Of a stretch of DNA of 64,000 nucleotides, positions 18,094 through 29,586 are shown piece by piece. The stretch is from CAIWHR01 sp963816925 (lineage in GTDB: Bacteria > Pseudomonadota > Gammaproteobacteria > Burkholderiales > Casimicrobiaceae): NCBI GenBank assembly GCA_963816925.1, contig CAWFMY010000010.1:1-64000 (forward strand), in the 5' to 3' direction. The number at the start of each line of letters is the position of its first letter. Position 1 is the first letter of the stretch. The notes below the pieces were generated by a model, which searched no databases, was not told where the DNA came from, and worked only from the letters and a program-made list of their open reading frames with translations. The translations under genes and the position numbers were made by a program.

Positions 18094-18444
18094 TTACGGA
18101 AATGCCCGCTTTTCTCCCGATCGCATGCCGACGCGATCCTGCTTTCTACCCGCGATCTCGGCGGCAGTGCGGTTCGTGCTCGGCGGGGAGGTCGCCGTCT
18201 CGGGCGGAGAATGCGCGCCGGACGCCTCAAGCGGTTTCGGTGCGGAAGGTGTCGACGAGGCGTAAGGGCCGGGATCGACGCAAGGCGCGGTTTCGATCGG
18301 CGCCGGAACCGGGGTCCCGGTCGCTTTGAGGCTGTTGCGATAGGCGGCCGCGGTTCGTTCCCGTGAAATCGGCGTCGGAAGAGGGGTGCCCGTCGCCTTG
18401 AGGTTGTTGCGATACGCGGCCTCGAGCGATACGTCACCGTCCAA
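18094..18444 (-). CDS. Small protein with an 18-residue duplicated motif, function unknown
   Basis: 116 residues from a TTG start overlapping the end of the RibD-like gene by 11 bp. Two copies of an 18-residue unit, AAYRNNLKATGTPLPTPI and AAYRNSLKATGTPVPAPI, stand near the N-terminus, separated by five residues; a Pro/Ser/Thr-rich tail follows. At DNA level the two units differ mainly at third codon positions (GCG/GCC, AAG/AAA, ACG/ACC, GGC/GGG, CCT/CCG), which is what selection on a protein would leave. The overlap and the downstream terminator support co-expression with the reductase. No known domain was recognised and there is no signal peptide. Confidence 0.5.
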   Translation of the reverse strand: MDGDVSLEAAYRNNLKATGTPLPTPISRERTAAAYRNSLKATGTPVPAPIETAPCVDPGPYASSTPSAPKPLEASGAHSPPETATSPPSTNRTAAEIAGRKQDRVGMRSGEKRAFP

Positions 18445-19297
18445 ACGAATAGCGCAGAAACAGGTGGCTGCTTCCGCGGCGAGCGTCGACGAGGCGTCCC
18501 CACAGCGGGTCGCCCGGAGCGAATTGCTTGCCCATGACGAGGCTCACCCGATGGTCACCTGTCTCGCGGCCGGCGATCTGCGGCGAGAGCGTCAGGAACT
18601 GGTCATCGACCAGGCCCGCGGCGTAGAAGTCGCCGAGCAACCGCGGGCCGCCCTCGACGAGGATGCGGCGGGCGCCGCTCGCCGCGCGGATGGCGGCAAG
18701 GACGCCTTCTGCCGGAAGCGCACCGGCGCGGCTGCGAACCGTGCAAACGTCCACTGTGGAAGGCACCCCTTGCCGTCCCAGAAGCTTCGCGCCGGCAGCA
18801 GACGTGCAAATCATGACCGGCACCTTGCCGGAGGTGAAGACCGGCAGGGACAGATCGATGTCGCCGCTGCCGCTGACGATCACGTTCAACGGCGTCTCGC
18901 GGATTCCCAACGCGGCGCGCAGCCGCCGGTAGTCGCTGGCGAGACCGGGGAATATCGCGTCTGCCGTCCAGACGTGCCGACGATCGGCGTCCAAGGTTCC
19001 CGATCCGACGACGATGACGTCGGCGATGGCACGCAGCAGGCCCATCACCATGCGGTCCTGCGCGTTGAAGCCGCTGATGTCCCCGCCGCTGGCGTGGCCC
19101 TTGACGCCGAGCGAGACGACGCCGTCGAGTGTGGTGACGAAGTTGGTGTAGACGAAAGGATGCGAGCCAGGCGGCGGCAGGCGGAGATCCCCATACAGGC
19201 GCTGCAGGCGCGGCGGGAGTGGCGCGCGCCGCCCGCGTCTCGCTTCGAACAACGTCGCCAGCGCCTGAATTCGGTTCGGATCGGGTTTGGCGGTCAT
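18434..19297 (-). CDS. RibD C-terminal domain (dihydrofolate reductase fold) protein
   Basis: 287 residues. The core follows the RibD-C/bacterial DHFR-like pattern: RLYGDLRLPP, PFVYTNFVTTLDGVVSLG, an NADPH-binding VIVVGSGTLDADRRHVWT, and ILVEGGPRLLGDFYAAGLVDDQFLTLSPQIAGR near the C-terminus. These are NADPH-dependent reductases acting on pyrimidine or pterin-like compounds. The deaminase half of full RibD is absent, and no riboflavin genes are nearby, so a role in riboflavin synthesis is not implied. It is the first gene of a two-gene unit ended by the terminator at 18004-18031. Confidence 0.8.
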   Translation of the reverse strand: MTAKPDPNRIQALATLFEARRGRRAPLPPRLQRLYGDLRLPPPGSHPFVYTNFVTTLDGVVSLGVKGHASGGDISGFNAQDRMVMGLLRAIADVIVVGSGTLDADRRHVWTADAIFPGLASDYRRLRAALGIRETPLNVIVSGSGDIDLSLPVFTSGKVPVMICTSAAGAKLLGRQGVPSTVDVCTVRSRAGALPAEGVLAAIRAASGARRILVEGGPRLLGDFYAAGLVDDQFLTLSPQIAGRETGDHRVSLVMGKQFAPGDPLWGRLVDARRGSSHLFLRYSFGR

Positions 19298-19343
19298 CGG
19301 TTTTCCGGTGTTGCCAAATACAGCCGAGAACGGTCGTGGGCGC

Positions 19344-20384
19344 TCACCGTTGCAGAAGGCAAAGGGAGTGGGGTTCTTTGGAACGCTGGCCGTCTCCCAA
19401 GGCGGATTCTCCCTGCATGGCGGGAAAACATCCGTCCGCTGTATAGGCGATCGTGCCCGCACCGCTGATGGCGAGGGCACCGGGATACCGCCCGACCTGC
19501 CAGGCCTCCGTCACCGCACCCTTTTTGACGTCGAATCCGACGATCGAGAAGGGAGCCTTGTATTCAAGGAACGGAAAGAACAGCAGATCCTTCCCGGGAT
19601 CGACCACGAAGTCCAGCAGCTCCCAACTCCCCTCGCGAATCGTGCGTGTGCTTACTTTGCCCGAAGACGAATCGATGGTGGCCGCCCCGAGGGTCTTGAG
19701 CCCGTGGCCCTGCCCTTCGACAAAGGCAAAGCGGTTATCGGAAAGCCACGCTACTTTTTCAAAGGGCCATTTTTTCTGGTAGAGGGTGCGGTTTTTCTTG
19801 AGATCGAAGAGGGTCGTGAGAAAAGAAGGCGGGCCTGTCTCCCGAATTTCGTAGCGTCCGCCCGGCGATGGGAAGACGCGGCTGCCCTCTCGGCGCCATT
19901 CGCTCGGCGTTGACGCAAGACCGTCGTCTGAGAGCGTCAGCAGAAGTTGCCGGTTGTTGGCCTGGTCTTTCCAGTCGATCCTGAACACCTCGGCCTTAAG
20001 GGTATCGTCCGGTTGCCAATCGAACGATTGAACCTTCATTCCGATTTCGCCGTCCTTCACGACTTCCGTCATTCGCCTGAGATTGGACGTCCGGATGTCC
20101 CAGACCCACAGTTGCTCGGGATCGCCCGAGGTGATGTTGTCGAGCGTGAACGCAATGAGATTTCCCGACGGGGAGAATTTCAACTCTCGAATCCGGATCT
20201 TCTTCCCGGCTTCTCCATAGGTATTGAGGAGCGTCTGGCGCGGCATCTCCCGGATCATCGCCTCAGTCACCGGAACGGAATGAAAGGACTTGGCGTCAAT
20301 CCCTTTCCTTGTCGCGCGCGCCTGGGGCGCTGCGATCGCGACGGAGGCCGCAAACAGAAGCAGATGCAAGCGATGTGCGCGCAC
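19344..20384 (-). CDS. Secreted beta-propeller (TolB/WD40-like) protein, unknown function
   Basis: 346 residues from a GTG start. A signal peptide (LHLLLFAASVAIAAPQARA) precedes blade-like repeats: RELKFSPSGNLIAFTLDN, LWVWDIRTSNLRRMTE, VQSFDWQPDDTLKAEVF, VAWLSDNRFAFVEGQG. Alternating SPSG/IAF/W.WD segments are typical of TolB-type propellers that mediate protein contacts in the periplasm. AAAGG sits six bases before the GTG. No partner can be named. It is divergent from the next gene, with 214 bp between. Confidence 0.65.
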   Translation of the reverse strand: MRAHRLHLLLFAASVAIAAPQARATRKGIDAKSFHSVPVTEAMIREMPRQTLLNTYGEAGKKIRIRELKFSPSGNLIAFTLDNITSGDPEQLWVWDIRTSNLRRMTEVVKDGEIGMKVQSFDWQPDDTLKAEVFRIDWKDQANNRQLLLTLSDDGLASTPSEWRREGSRVFPSPGGRYEIRETGPPSFLTTLFDLKKNRTLYQKKWPFEKVAWLSDNRFAFVEGQGHGLKTLGAATIDSSSGKVSTRTIREGSWELLDFVVDPGKDLLFFPFLEYKAPFSIVGFDVKKGAVTEAWQVGRYPGALAISGAGTIAYTADGCFPAMQGESALGDGQRSKEPHSLCLLQR

Positions 20385-20598
20385 GGCAGCCTTTATTCCT
20401 CAAGGGTTTTAGACACGAATCCGATATCGGATGTTCCGGTGGAACCGAAACATGCACGGCAGGCTGCGGCTGCGATACCCTAATCTCAACCGGCAAGCTC
20501 GGGGTCACCACCGGGGCCATTCTGGCGTACGGTTAACCCAGGCGTGACGAGCGTTGCGACTGAACGGAAGGGCGCCGGCGCCCATCAGGGAGATGGCC

Positions 20599-21423
20599 GT
20601 GGGAATCGAGGACCGCGACTGGTATCGACAGGAACGCGCTCGCATGGCCAGGGGGGACTCGGACTCGGGCTCGGAGCGGTCGCCCGGGTCCGGCGAGTTG
20701 ACCGGATCCCACTGGCGCAGGAACGTCTTGATCGGCGTCGCGGTCGGAGTGGCGATCATGATCGGCGTGAAAGCGCTGCTCGACCGGGAGAAGCCGAGAC
20801 CGGCTGCGCTGCGCATCGAGCCGATTCCGCGCGTCGACCCAAGCGGTGCGGCCGCGATCCCGCTGCAGGTGTCGCCGAGTCCTGTCCCACTGCGGCGCGA
20901 CACCGATTTCGGATCGTGGGAATGGTTCACGTTTCTCTCTATGTTCGGGGGCAGCGTCAAGACGATGAGCGCCCCGATGATCTCCCCGTCCATGAGCAGG
21001 CCGTTCGTGGTCAACTATACCGACAGGCGCGTCGTCGTCGAGGGCGACTGGATCCGCGACGTCGAAGTCATCTTCACGCCCGAGTTCAAGGAGCGCCTGT
21101 TTGCAATCGACCGTAAATCCGCAGTCGTCAACCTGGACAAGGACACCATTTCGGTCGACGGCTTGATCATCGTCAAGGTCGTCCGTTACGACACCACGGC
21201 CGGCCCGGAGACCGGAATCGGATGGAAGGTGGCTGAAATCAACGTGCCGGCGCCGTTTCGCCCGTTGAGTCAGATTCCATGCCCGCATTACGACTGGGAC
21301 ACGCGCGACATCTGCAAGGGGCGGCCACCCTATCAGGGCCCGACGCCGCCGCTGTACCAGTCCGACGGTCGCGGCGGCGCCTATCTCGTCAGGCCCGCGT
21401 CACCCGATTGGAAACCCGAATGA
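20599..21423 (+). CDS. Membrane-anchored protein of unknown function
   Basis: 274 residues starting at a GTG: MGIEDRDWYRQERARM, an N-terminal motif shared by small membrane-anchored proteins of proteobacteria that often sit near Tol/TonB or protease genes. One transmembrane helix (NVLIGVAVGVAIMIGVKALL, about residues 40-60) is followed by an external domain of about 200 residues with no recognised fold. The GTG is chosen because AGGGAG lies six bases upstream; an ATG two codons earlier would leave no spacing. It precedes the TolA-like gene in the same direction, 160 bp apart. Confidence 0.6.
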   Translation: MGIEDRDWYRQERARMARGDSDSGSERSPGSGELTGSHWRRNVLIGVAVGVAIMIGVKALLDREKPRPAALRIEPIPRVDPSGAAAIPLQVSPSPVPLRRDTDFGSWEWFTFLSMFGGSVKTMSAPMISPSMSRPFVVNYTDRRVVVEGDWIRDVEVIFTPEFKERLFAIDRKSAVVNLDKDTISVDGLIIVKVVRYDTTAGPETGIGWKVAEINVPAPFRPLSQIPCPHYDWDTRDICKGRPPYQGPTPPLYQSDGRGGAYLVRPASPDWKPE

Positions 21424-21583
21424 TGAAACGTCGTCTGAACTTGATTCTTCTTTTGACGAGACTAACCCGGGCATAGGCATATGCTTTTCCCGTTGCTTGC
21501 AGAGCAGATTATCGGGGGCAGCTCGTCGAGTTCTTTAGCGTCCTCCGATAGCCGCGGGCCGTGGCCAGCGGCTGAGCCAACGC

Positions 21584-23081
21584 ATGACCCATGAACGCAC
21601 GCGACTGCCGCTTGCGCTGCTGTTCTCCCTGCTGATCCACGCGCTGCTGTTCAGTCTGACCTTCGGCGGCCAGGCTCTTGGGCTGACCGGCTTCGCCTTA
21701 CGCTTTCCCTGGCAGGATCGACGGGTCGAGGCGCCTGATCTGCGCGTCGTGCTTGTTCCGGTGCAGGTCAAGGCTCCCGAAGCGGCGATCACACCGAATG
21801 CGGAGCCGTTGCAGCAGGGACAGACCGAGCAGCCTGTTGTCGGCGGATTTGCGCTGACGCCACCCGCGTCTCCGGCGCTGACTCCGAGGCGGACGACAGC
21901 AGCGATTGTCGCGGGGACCCATTCGAGTGAACGGGTCAATCCCAGACCCGGTACCGCGAGCGGTGCCGCCCCTGCGAAAACGCCTTTGCGTGCCGTTCGG
22001 CCCGGCGGTACGGCGCCACCACCCGTCCCCGAGACGGCCGTGATCGCCTCGGCGCGGTCTGACGAGCCCACGTGGGTCGTGCCGGTCACTCCAGCGGTGC
22101 CGACACCCGTCATCCCGACAGCGCCAAGCGCGTCAAGCTCGGAGACGGCGATGCCGCCGCTTCGAGATACGGCCAATGAAGCGCGGGCGCAAATCGACGA
22201 AGAGGCGCGGGAGCGAGCCGTTGAACAGGTTGGGCTCGATCGAGCCCGGCAGGACGCGCGACGCCAGGCAGAGCAGATGGAGGCTGCGCGGCAGGAGGCA
22301 GAACGACTAGCGGCAGCACAACAAGAGGTGGCGCGACAGGAGTCCGAACAACAAGCGGCAGCACAACAAGAGGCGGCGCGGCAGGAGGCCGAACGACAAG
22401 CGGCAGCACAACAAGAGGTGGCGCGACAGGAGGCCGAGCAACAAGCGGCAGCACGACAAGAAGCGGCACGCAAGGGCGACAACAAGAGCCGTCAGGAGGC
22501 CACGACAGGCGGCAGCACGGGAAGAAGCGGCGCGACAGGAGGCGACCCGGCAGGAGTCGGCGCGACAGGAGGCCGAACGCCAGGCGGCAGCGCAACAAGC
22601 GGCAGCCAGACAAGAGGCGGAGGAAAAACGGGAAGCGCGCCTTCGGGCGATAGGACGACAACTGGACGAGGAAGCCGCCCGGCGTGACGCGGCATCGGCG
22701 GCAAGTCGCCAGTTGCCCTCATCGAGCGGATTACGTCGATACAGGCTCTTCGGTCGCGCCGACGCCAACGCGGAACTCATCTTGTACGTCGAAGCATGGG
22801 AACGGAAGATCCAGCTGAATATGACTTTCGACATGGTCCGCGAAGCAGCGAAGCTGCCTCACACCAATCCCATGGTGACGGTGGCCATTCGAAGCGACGG
22901 CTCGGTGGAGTCGGTGACCTTCGTCCTCTCCAGCGGCGTAGCGGCCATCGACGAAGCGATACGACGCATCGTGCGCAGCCAGGAGCATTACCAGGCGTTT
23001 CCGCCGGACCTGGTCCGCGAGTTCGACGTGATCGAGATCCGCCGGACCTGGTCCTTCGACATGGCGATCCGGCTGTACTGA
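21584..23081 (+). CDS. TolA/TonB-like envelope energy transducer, single-base frameshift
   Basis: About 498 residues once one extra base near 22500 is removed. The architecture is that of TolA/TonB: an N-terminal transmembrane anchor (LPLALLFSLLIHALLFSLTF), a Pro-rich segment, a long Gln/Glu/Ala/Arg-rich helical rod, and a C-terminal TonB-like domain (NPMVTVAIRSDGSVESVTFVLSSGV, AIDEAIRRIVRSQEHYQAFPPDL). In the inner membrane such proteins pass proton-motive energy to outer-membrane partners. The rod contains a 45-bp tandem repeat. TolQ, TolR, TolB and Pal are not in the window, so this may be a second, specialised transducer. Confidence 0.75.
22310..22470 (+). repeat. 45-bp coding tandem repeat in the TolA-like rod
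   Basis: Three full units start at 22310, 22355 and 22400, and a partial fourth starts at 22445. Each encodes 15 residues of the type AAAQQEVARQEAEQQ. Copies differ at only a few positions per unit, so the array is recent and likely to vary in number between strains, changing the length of the helical rod. Confidence 0.85.
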
Positions 23082-23179
23082 TGGGACCGCGACAAGACGT
23101 CGGTGGCCAATATCGGTCGAATGCGACCATCGCGCTGTGTGGCACGGATTCGTGCGTGTCCGCGCCTTTCCGCAAACGA

Positions 23180-23207
23180 CAAGGCCAACGGAGGACCGTT
23201 GGCCTTG
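23180..23207 (-). terminator. Strong hairpin between the tRNA-Ala and TolA-like genes
   Basis: A 12-bp perfect stem (CAAGGCCAACGG / CCGTTGGCCTTG) with a 4-base loop lies 6 bp downstream of the tRNA 3' end on the minus strand and about 100 bp after the TolA-like stop on the plus strand. On the minus strand it is followed by TCGTTT. It probably terminates the tRNA transcript and may act in both directions. Confidence 0.7.
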
Positions 23208-23213
23208 GAATTC

Positions 23214-23289
<76 letters not shown>

Positions 23290-23415
23290 ACGAAGGGCGG
23301 AATTATAGCGGGAATGGCCCCCTGCCGTAAACTTGGGGATTCCCCGGCGACGAATGGGGTGGAAAAGCGCCCACGCGGCATCATATAAAAGCGCCGGGCC
23401 CCCGAAAGTCATGGC

Positions 23416-24343
23416 ATGAGCCACCTCATCACGCTGATCGAGCACTACGGACTCGCGCTGGTGTTCGTCAACGTCCTGCTGCTGCAGGCGGGCTTCCCCG
23501 TACCTGCCTACCCGACGTTGATCGTCACGGGTGCGCTCGCCGCGCGCGAGCCCGTACTCGATCCCCGGTCTCCTCGCGACCGCGGTCCTGGCCTCGGTGA
23601 TCGCGGATATCGGGTGGTACGTGATCGGTCGACGCCTGGGCGGCCGCGTGCTGCGGACGCTGTGCCGCATTTCGCTGTCGCCGGATTCGTGCGTGCGGCA
23701 GACCGAGTCCATCTTCACGCGCTGGGGTGCGCGGTCGCTGACGGTCGCGAAGTTCGTCCCGGGTTTCGCGTCGGTCGCCACGGCGATGGCCGGCATCATC
23801 CGGTTGTCGCCATGGCGCTTCCTGGTGTTCGACGCGATCGGCGCCGCGCTGTGGTCCGGCGTGGCGATCGCGCTCGGCTATCTCTTTCGCGACGCGGTCA
23901 ACGAGGTGCTGGACGTCCTGTCGGCGATGGGCCGGTACGGCCTCATGGTGATCGTCGCCGCGTTCGTCATCTACGTCACCGTGAAATGGGTGCAGCGCCA
24001 GCGCTTCATCCGGCAGCTGAAGATGGACCGCGTGACGGTGCAGGAACTGCGCGACCTCGTGGATGCCGGGACGCCGGCCACGGTGATCGACGTGCGCTCG
24101 AAGTTGTCGCAGTCGGTCACCGGCCGCATCCCCGGCGCGCTCACCGTCGACGTGACCAACATGAAGCTCGAGCTGCTGGCGATCCCGCCGACGAACGAGG
24201 TCATCGTCTATTGCGCGTGCCCGAACGAGGCCTCGGCCGTGCGCGTCGCCCAGGCGCTGAAGCAGCGCGGATTCCAGCGTGTGCGGCCGCTCATCGGCGG
24301 CATCGACGCGTGGATCGAAGCAGGCCACGAGGTCGAGCGCTGA
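23416..24343 (+). CDS. DedA-family membrane protein fused to a rhodanese domain, frameshifted
   Basis: About 308 residues after removing one extra base near 23550. The N-terminal half is a DedA/SNARE-associated-type membrane domain: LVFVNVLLLQAGFPVPAYP, then GRRLGGRVLRTLCRISLSPDSC, FTRWGARSLTVAKFVPGFASVATAMAG and further hydrophobic helices. The C-terminal third is a rhodanese-like domain (ATVIDVRSKLSQSVTGRIPGA) with CAC in the active loop (VIVYCACPNEAS). DedA proteins are linked to lipid flipping and envelope homeostasis; the role of the fused rhodanese is unknown. The motifs on either side of the break are intact. Confidence 0.85.
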
Positions 24344-24411
24344 CGGCGAAGGTGGCGCACCGCGCCGCCGCGAACTTGCTACACTCGATGGTCGACAGGA
24401 AGGAATCGCTC

Positions 24412-24804
24412 ATGACCCGAAAAACCATCGAAACCCCGGACGCCCCGAAGGCGATCGGCCCCTATTCGCAGGCGATCCAGGCCGGCAACACGGTTTACCT
24501 GTCCGGCCAGATCGGCCTCGATCCCGCCACGGGGCAAATGGTCGACGGCACGGCGGCGCAGGCGCACCGCGTGCTGCAGAACCTGCGCGCCGTCGCGCGC
24601 GCGGCGGGCGGCGACCTCGACGCGATCGTGAAGGTCACGCTGCTCCTCGCCGACATGGCGGATTTCGTTGCGGTCAACGAGATCATGACGCAGTACTTCA
24701 AGCCGCCCTACCCGGCGCGCGCGACCTACCAGGTGGCGGCGCTGCCCAAGGGCGGCCGGGTCGAGATCGAGGGCGTCATGGTGCTGCGCGCGGCGGGAGA
24801 CTGA
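24412..24804 (+). CDS. ridA: RidA family protein (reactive imine/enamine deaminase)
   Basis: 130 residues with the full Rid signature: APKAIGPYSQAIQAGNTVYLSGQIGLDPATG, the NLRAVARAAGG helix, the conserved arginine in PYPARATYQVAALPKGGRVEIEGV. RidA hydrolyses 2-aminoacrylate and related imines formed by PLP enzymes. AGGAAGGA lies eight bases before the ATG. It sits 68 bp after the DedA-rhodanese gene and 13 bp before recG, all in one direction, so a common transcript is likely. Confidence 0.92.
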   Translation: MTRKTIETPDAPKAIGPYSQAIQAGNTVYLSGQIGLDPATGQMVDGTAAQAHRVLQNLRAVARAAGGDLDAIVKVTLLLADMADFVAVNEIMTQYFKPPYPARATYQVAALPKGGRVEIEGVMVLRAAGD

Positions 24805-24817
24805 CGCGAGGCCCAGC

Positions 24818-26905
<2,088 letters not shown>

Positions 26906-26917
26906 CGGCGCGAGCGG

Positions 26918-26937
26918 CGCGCCGGGGCCCCGGCGCG
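26918..26937. repeat. 20-bp perfect palindrome after recG
   Basis: CGCGCCGGGGCCCCGGCGCG is an uninterrupted palindrome 12 bp after the recG stop. It could form a strong stem in RNA but has no T tract, so it is not a classical terminator. It may reduce read-through into the 245 bp before hemA or simply reflect the GC-rich spacer. Confidence 0.5.
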
Positions 26938-27181
26938 AAGCGCAAGGGGGAGCGAGCAAACGCGAGTCGACGCATGAGGCCGACGCAAGCAGGCGCAACG
27001 ATTCACCACGGCGGTGCGGAGGCCGAGGCGCGAGGCCGGCGAGAGTGGCGCCCCGGCGGGCGATTTCGAGGGCCGAGGGGAGGTATTTCATGACCGAAAT
27101 CAATATCTTGGCCGATTCTTGCCCGATGCCGCCGGGGCGAGTAGGCTAAAATGCGCTCGCAAAGGCACCCCCAGCCGGCCC

Positions 27182-28438
27182 ATGTCCCTCTACGCCCTCG
27201 GCCTCAATCACGCCACCGCGCCGCTCGACGTGCGGGAGCAGATCGCGTTTTCGCCGGACGCGCTCGGCCATGCGCTGCGCGACTTGCTGACGCGCCCGAC
27301 GGTCAAGGAAGCGGCGATCCTGTCGACCTGCAATCGGACGGAGCTCTACGTGCGAAGCCCCGAGGCGCGGCCCGTCATCACCTGGCTCGAGGACTTCCAC
27401 CGCGTGCCGAAGGATTCGTTGTCCCCGTACCTGTACACGCTGCCGCGCGAGCAGGCGGTGACGCATGCCTTCCGCGTCGCGTCCGGCCTCGATTCGATGG
27501 TGCTGGGCGAGCCGCAGATCCTGGGCCAGATGAAACAGGCCGTGCGGCATGCGGAATCGGCGGGATCCCTCGGGCTGGTGCTGAACCGACTGTTCCAGCG
27601 CACGTTCGCCGTGGCGAAGGATGTCCGCACGCAGACCGACATCGGCAGCGCGTCGATCTCGATGGCGGCGGCGTCGGTGAAGCTCGCGGAGCGGATCTTT
27701 CCGTCGATCGCCGAGCAGCGGCTGCTGCTGATCGGCGCCGGCGAGATGATCGACCTCACCGCGACGCATTTCGCGGCACGCCATCCGAAGTCGATCACGA
27801 TCGCGAACCGGACGCTGGAGCGCGGCAAGGAGCTCGCCGCGCGCTTCAAGGGCGAGGCGATCACGCTGAACGAGATGCCGGACCGCCTGCCCGAGTTCGA
27901 CATCATCGTCACCTGCACGGCGAGCACGCTGCCGATCCTCGGCAAGGGTCTGCTCGAGCGCGTGATCAAGGCGCGCCGCCACGCGCCGGTGTTCATCGTC
28001 GACCTCGCGGTGCCGCGCGACGTCGAGCCCGAGGCGGCGGAGCTCGACGACGTGTTCCTGTACAGCGTCGACGACCTCTCCAACATCGTCAAGGACAACC
28101 TGCAGATCAGGAAGGAAGCCGTGGCGCAGGCGGAGGAGATGATCGCCGAGCAAGCGGGCAGCTTCCTGCGCTGGCTCGAAGGACGCACCGTCGTGCCGAC
28201 GATCACGGCGCTGCACGGCCACCACGACCAGTTGCGCGCGGCCGAGCTCGAGCGCGCGCGCAAGATGCTCTCCGGCGGCGCGGCGCCCGACCAGGTGCTG
28301 GAAGCGCTCGCGCGCGGGCTCACCAACAAGTTCCTGCACGCGCCCACGCAGGCGCTGAACCAGGCCGGTGACGCGGAGCGCGCCGAGCTCGTCGCGATGT
28401 TCGAGCATATCTATCGCCTGCCCGAGCAGGGGCATTAG
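27182..28438 (+). CDS. hemA: Glutamyl-tRNA reductase
   Basis: 418 residues. It reduces glutamyl-tRNA to glutamate-1-semialdehyde, the first step of C5 heme synthesis. The catalytic cysteine is in STCNRTELY; the conserved VASGLDSMVLGEPQILGQMK, the NADPH-binding LLIGAGEMIDLTATHFA and the C-terminal dimerisation helices (PTQALNQAG) are all present. It heads the hemA-prfA-GNAT-prmC cluster; hemA-prfA-prmC order is conserved in beta- and gammaproteobacteria. A TAGGCT element with TTGCCC 17 bp upstream (near 27118-27146) is a weak promoter candidate. Confidence 0.95.
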   Translation: MSLYALGLNHATAPLDVREQIAFSPDALGHALRDLLTRPTVKEAAILSTCNRTELYVRSPEARPVITWLEDFHRVPKDSLSPYLYTLPREQAVTHAFRVASGLDSMVLGEPQILGQMKQAVRHAESAGSLGLVLNRLFQRTFAVAKDVRTQTDIGSASISMAAASVKLAERIFPSIAEQRLLLIGAGEMIDLTATHFAARHPKSITIANRTLERGKELAARFKGEAITLNEMPDRLPEFDIIVTCTASTLPILGKGLLERVIKARRHAPVFIVDLAVPRDVEPEAAELDDVFLYSVDDLSNIVKDNLQIRKEAVAQAEEMIAEQAGSFLRWLEGRTVVPTITALHGHHDQLRAAELERARKMLSGGAAPDQVLEALARGLTNKFLHAPTQALNQAGDAERAELVAMFEHIYRLPEQGH

Positions 28439-28500
28439 CTGAACCGCCGGGGGTCGCATGCGCGGCGCCGTCGCGGTCGCCGTTCGCGCGCTTTCCAAGC

Positions 28501-29586
28501 ATGAAACTCTCGCTGCACACGAAGCTCGACCAGCTCGCGCTGCGGCTCGACGAGCTCGACGCGATGCTCTCGGCCGAGGACGCGACGCGCGACCTCGACC
28601 GCTATCGTTCGCTCACCAGGGAGCACGCGGAAATCGGGCCGGTGGTCGCGCGCTTTCGCGACTACCTCGCGGCGGAGCACGACCTCGTGACGGCCGACGA
28701 AATCGCGCAGGATCCGGAAATGCGGGCGTTCGCCGAGGAGGAGCGCGAGGCGGCGACCGCCAGGATGACGGCCCTCGCGGCCGAACTGCAGCGCATGCTG
28801 CTGCCGAAGGACCCGAACGACGATCGCAATGTGTTCCTCGAGATCCGCGCCGGAACGGGCGGCGACGAATCGGCGCTGTTCGCGGGCGATCTCTTCCGGA
28901 TGTACACGCGTTATGCCGAGCGCAACCGATGGGGCGTGGAGATCGTGTCGGCGTCATCGTCCGAGCTTGGCGGCTACAAGGAAGTGATCGTGCGCGTCGC
29001 GGGGCAGGGCGCCTACTCGAAGCTCAAGTTCGAGTCGGGCGGCCACCGCGTGCAGCGCGTGCCGGAAACCGAGGCGCAGGGCCGCATCCACACGTCCGCC
29101 TGCACGGTCGCGGTGCTTCCGGAGGCCGACCCGATCGCCGACATCACGATCAATCCGGCGGACCTGCGCATCGATACGTTCCGGGCGTCCGGCGCCGGCG
29201 GCCAGCACGTGAACAAGACGGATTCCGCGGTGCGCATCACGCATCTTCCGACGGGCCTCGTCGTCGAATGCCAGGACGACCGCTCGCAGCATCGCAATCG
29301 CGCGCAGGCGATGGCGGTGCTTGCCTCGCGGCTGCTCGACAAGGAGCGCACCGAGCGGCACGCGAAGGAGGCGGCGCATCGCAAGAGCCTCATCGGCTCG
29401 GGCGATCGCAGCGAGCGCATCCGAACGTACAATTTTCCGCAGGGCCGGGTGACCGACCACCGGATCAACCTGACGCTCTACAAGATCGACCAGATCATGG
29501 ATGGCGACCTCGACGAGCTCCTGCACGCGCTTGCGCAGGAGCACCAGGCCGAGCAACTCGCGCTGTTGTCCGGCGAGGAGCGATGA
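28501..29586 (+). CDS. prfA: Peptide chain release factor 1
   Basis: 361 residues, the family's usual length. RF1 recognises UAA and UAG. The peptidyl-tRNA hydrolysis motif GGQ is in GAGGQHVNKTDSAVRITH, and the codon-recognition loop region and the C-terminal YNFPQGRVTDHRI segment are intact. Its GGQ glutamine is the methylation target of PrmC, encoded two genes downstream. The stop overlaps the start of the acetyltransferase gene (ATGA). Confidence 0.95.
   Translation: MKLSLHTKLDQLALRLDELDAMLSAEDATRDLDRYRSLTREHAEIGPVVARFRDYLAAEHDLVTADEIAQDPEMRAFAEEEREAATARMTALAAELQRMLLPKDPNDDRNVFLEIRAGTGGDESALFAGDLFRMYTRYAERNRWGVEIVSASSSELGGYKEVIVRVAGQGAYSKLKFESGGHRVQRVPETEAQGRIHTSACTVAVLPEADPIADITINPADLRIDTFRASGAGGQHVNKTDSAVRITHLPTGLVVECQDDRSQHRNRAQAMAVLASRLLDKERTERHAKEAAHRKSLIGSGDRSERIRTYNFPQGRVTDHRINLTLYKIDQIMDGDLDELLHALAQEHQAEQLALLSGEER

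Noticed and set aside
20419..20432. 14-bp palindrome ATCCGATATCGGAT between divergent genes
   Set aside because: A few palindromes of this length are expected by chance in 64 kb, and no repeated half-sites support an operator.
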